Source: Clostridium acetobutylicum ATCC 824 (GTDB lineage Bacteria; Bacillota; Clostridia; Clostridiales; Clostridiaceae). Taken from it: a stretch of 64,000 bases of DNA. The stretch covers positions 2,638,001 to 2,702,000 of the forward strand of contig NC_003030.1 of assembly GCF_000008765.1 (NCBI RefSeq). Direction: 5' to 3'. Shown one piece after another: positions 62,418-64,000 of this stretch. Under the pieces are notes generated by a model. The model was not told where the DNA came from. It searched no databases and saw only the letters and a list, made by a program, of their open reading frames with translations. The position numbers and the translations under genes are program-made. Positions within the stretch are counted from its first letter, which is position 1. The number at the start of each line of letters is the position of its first letter.

Positions 62418-62657
62418 TTAATTCTGTATTATTAGCCCGGCATCTTTTAGAATTCCTTTGTGATCTTTAATTATTGTATCCACTTTAACACCCTTCTTTT
62501 TTAAAGCAGTACCTCGCCCATATATGCCATCAAACTGTATGCCCATATTGTATTGAATAATACGAGTAGATATCCTATTTACATACGGTCTATCACATAA
62601 AGGTTTATTATATATTTGCTGAATTGATTTATACTTTGCTAACCCTAAAACATAGGC
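62418..62657 (-). pseudogene. Gene fragment without start, perhaps peptidoglycan-binding type
   Basis: A 79-codon open frame lacking a start: YNKPLCDRPYVNRISTRIIQ then YNMGIQFDGIYGRGTALKKK and KDHKGILKDAGLIIQN to a stop. The DGIYGxGT stretch recalls peptidoglycan-binding modules (vDGxxGPxT), a weak match. Region 62658-62880 upstream is AT-rich without gene. Probably debris of an element or an old gene. Confidence 0.4.
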
Positions 62658-62900
62658 TTATCTTAAATAGACAAAGCGTAATAAAATAAGCCAATAATTA
62701 AAAAAGCTTTGGTGCCATTACCAAGTTTTTTCTTATATTATTTAATAAATTTTTTTAATAAAACCACTGTAAATCCTTTTATTAATACCCTCTTAACTAG
62801 TCTGCTGAATTTTAAAACTTACAACAAAATAATACGAATAATACCTACGTAAATAGAACACAATAGATAGTAAGCTAAAGGTTAGGAGGTGTAATATACT

Positions 62901-63080
62901 ATGGCTAATAATCTATGGAAAGATCAAGTTGGTCAGCAGCTTCAAGTAGCAAATCAACAAATTACTCTTTGCCAAAGAGAGATTCAGCATGACATGGACT
63001 CACCTAAAGAACAATTATTTTTACAAAACGCTTTAGGTGCAGTATCAAAAGCATGGCAAATAATTGAATCTAACGACTAA
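62901..63080 (+). CDS. 59-residue small protein, unknown
   Basis: ATG at 62901 with a strong site (AGGAGGTG, nine to ten bases upstream), frame MANNLWKDQVGQQLQVANQQ, LCQREIQHDMDSPKEQLFLQ, and ending VSKAWQIIESND. All helical by composition, Gln-rich, one Cys, no membrane segment. Followed by a clean terminator, so a complete transcription unit. No family known to me; could be a spore or stress-related small protein, but that is a guess. Confidence 0.7.
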   Translation: MANNLWKDQVGQQLQVANQQITLCQREIQHDMDSPKEQLFLQNALGAVSKAWQIIESND

Positions 63081-63114
63081 CATTTATTATATTCAATTAT
63101 TTGTAAATATTATT

Positions 63115-63158
63115 CTAAAACACTCCGGCTTTTAGTACCTAGAGTGTTTTAGTTTTAT
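63115..63158 (+). terminator. Terminator of the small ORF
   Basis: Stem CTAAAACACTC/GAGTGTTTTAG (63115-63125 with 63142-63152) followed by TTTTATTT. Confidence 0.85.
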
Positions 63159-63226
63159 TTAATAAAGCTGTATTCTTATCCTCTCTACACTAAACAATTT
63201 CATAAATTCCAATTTACTTTAAAGAA

Positions 63227-64000
63227 CTATATTTCATCTAGATCCTTATTAGTAGGACTTTCTATCCATTTTCCCTTATAATCATATCTTGAACCATGAC
63301 AAGGACATTCCCAAATTAATTCATCAGCATTCCACTTAAGCTCACATCCTAAATGGGCACACTTTGTTGATACTGCATACACCTTTCCATCCTTATCCTT
63401 ATAAACTCCAGCTTTTTCACCGTTATATTCTACAATTCCTCCATGGCCGTTTTGAATATCTTTTAGTTTTTCTTCCGGAATATCTATCCTTTGTGCTATG
63501 AAATTTTTCGCTGTTACCACCATATCATTTGCTGCATTTTTCATAGCTGCTGTTATATTAAGTCTTTTAGGTGAAAATATCTTTGAAAAGTCATTTTCCT
63601 TTCCAAGAATCATATCGCTTATTATCATGGCTGCCACCATAGAACTTGTCATTCCCCATTTTTTGAATCCTGTCTCAACATAAATATCAGACGTTTTAGA
63701 AGAATAGTAACCTATGTATGGTATATTGTCTAAAGGTATACAATCTTGCGCAGACCAATGATATCTTTCTATTGAATTTGGATAAAATTGCTTAGCTGCC
63801 TTTCTTAATTCCTCATAAGCTCCACCTTGTTCATTTTCACCAGTTCTACGTGCTGCACCTCCTAATATTAATAAATCCTTATAATTTCTTAAAGAGTATC
63901 CGTTTTTATCAATTCCCTTATACATACCATTTACATTTTGTGCATTTTCCAAAGCTATAACATAGGATCTTTCTTGATGCATTCTCATAAAATAATAACC
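63227..64000 (-). CDS. Rieske/FAD oxidoreductase, C-terminal part (runs off right edge)
   Basis: 258 codons are inside the window; the frame continues past 64000 (GYYFMRMHQERSYVIALE). The visible part holds the end of a DAO-type FAD domain (GGAARRTGENEQGGAYEELR, HWSAQDCIPLDNIPYIGYYS, VETGFKKWGMTSSMVAAMII) and a C-terminal Rieske domain with CAHLGC and CPCHGSRYDYKG giving two Cys and two His for a [2Fe-2S] cluster. These flavin-Rieske fusions are widespread; the substrate is unknown. The reported end is the stop codon at 63227. Confidence 0.88.
   Translation of the reverse strand, partial: GYYFMRMHQERSYVIALENAQNVNGMYKGIDKNGYSLRNYKDLLILGGAARRTGENEQGGAYEELRKAAKQFYPNSIERYHWSAQDCIPLDNIPYIGYYSSKTSDIYVETGFKKWGMTSSMVAAMIISDMILGKENDFSKIFSPKRLNITAAMKNAANDMVVTAKNFIAQRIDIPEEKLKDIQNGHGGIVEYNGEKAGVYKDKDGKVYAVSTKCAHLGCELKWNADELIWECPCHGSRYDYKGKWIESPTNKDLDEI

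Overview
The window is AT-rich, low-GC Gram-positive DNA. It carries three secreted proteins built of ChW repeats (clostridial repeats with a conserved Gly-Trp), a rubrerythrin, an electron-confurcating lactate dehydrogenase set and strong AGGAGG ribosome binding sites. From memory the gene content and order fit the chromosome of Clostridium acetobutylicum. That is recognition, not a database result. Nearly all genes lie on the minus strand. The plus-strand genes are the SOD-like gene, a flavin-binding protein, a galactanase, two YhgE/Pip genes, tRNA-Leu, a LysE-type exporter and a small ORF.

Layout. 1-9.8 kb: an acetyltransferase, a methyltransferase, two ChW-repeat secreted proteins, an HD-GYP protein with two HD domains, a YVTN beta-propeller lipoprotein, a GT4 glycosyltransferase, a PAP2 phosphatase and a histidine kinase stump. 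9.9-19.3 kb: acetyltransferase, CDF metal exporter, and the lctBCD-like operon (EtfB, ferredoxin-fused EtfA, FAD dehydrogenase). That operon has an ideal FadR-type palindrome upstream and its probable FadR/GntR regulator next door. A chemoreceptor follows, and two small lipoproteins that read like the second (beta-barrel) domain of EF-Tu. 19.6-25.8 kb: a PARG-like ADP-ribose hydrolase coupled to a DUF1848 protein with a radical-SAM-like cysteine cluster, an RNase H with a viroplasmin-like N-terminus, a YozG-like/DUF2975 pair, a decayed tyrosine recombinase, and a secreted GH26 glycanase.

26-29.8 kb is a gene graveyard among working acetyltransferases. It holds a cupin gene broken by an exact 11-bp tandem duplication, a membrane-protein gene with an in-frame stop and frameshifts, and a metallo-beta-lactamase stump joined to a methyltransferase stump. 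29.8-39.3 kb: the GGGtGRT/NifU-like pair of unknown function, a MnmM-like methyltransferase, a divergent Fe/Mn SOD, an HxlR regulator divergent from a flavin-binding protein, a secreted GH53 galactanase with a good promoter and a possible cre site, several small enzymes and rubrerythrin.

39.3-61.0 kb is the most distinctive part: two paralogous exosortase-G (XrtG) loci, each read leftward. Each has (i) a large membrane protein with an N-terminal 6-pyruvoyl-tetrahydropterin-synthase-like (PTPS-like) domain, (ii) a short sorting-signal protein ending in GSTxPY, a membrane helix and basic residues, (iii) XrtG with its Cys/Arg/His triad, (iv) a processive-type GT2, (v) a membrane Cache protein with a ruined GGDEF domain and (vi) a free-standing PTPS-like protein. 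The second locus adds a GtrA/GtrB-type lipid-linked sugar pair. All four PTPS-like domains keep three His (16, 28, 30) and a Glu (109) at identical positions but lack the catalytic Cys/Asp/His. Between the loci sit two tandem YhgE/Pip membrane proteins and a third ChW protein. I infer a surface-protein sorting and glycan-attachment system in which a non-catalytic pterin-synthase fold has been recruited.

61-64 kb: tRNA-Leu(CAA) followed by short direct repeats, a LysE-type exporter, a long perfect hairpin, a gene fragment, a 59-residue ORF and the 3' part of a Rieske/FAD oxidoreductase that runs off the right edge.
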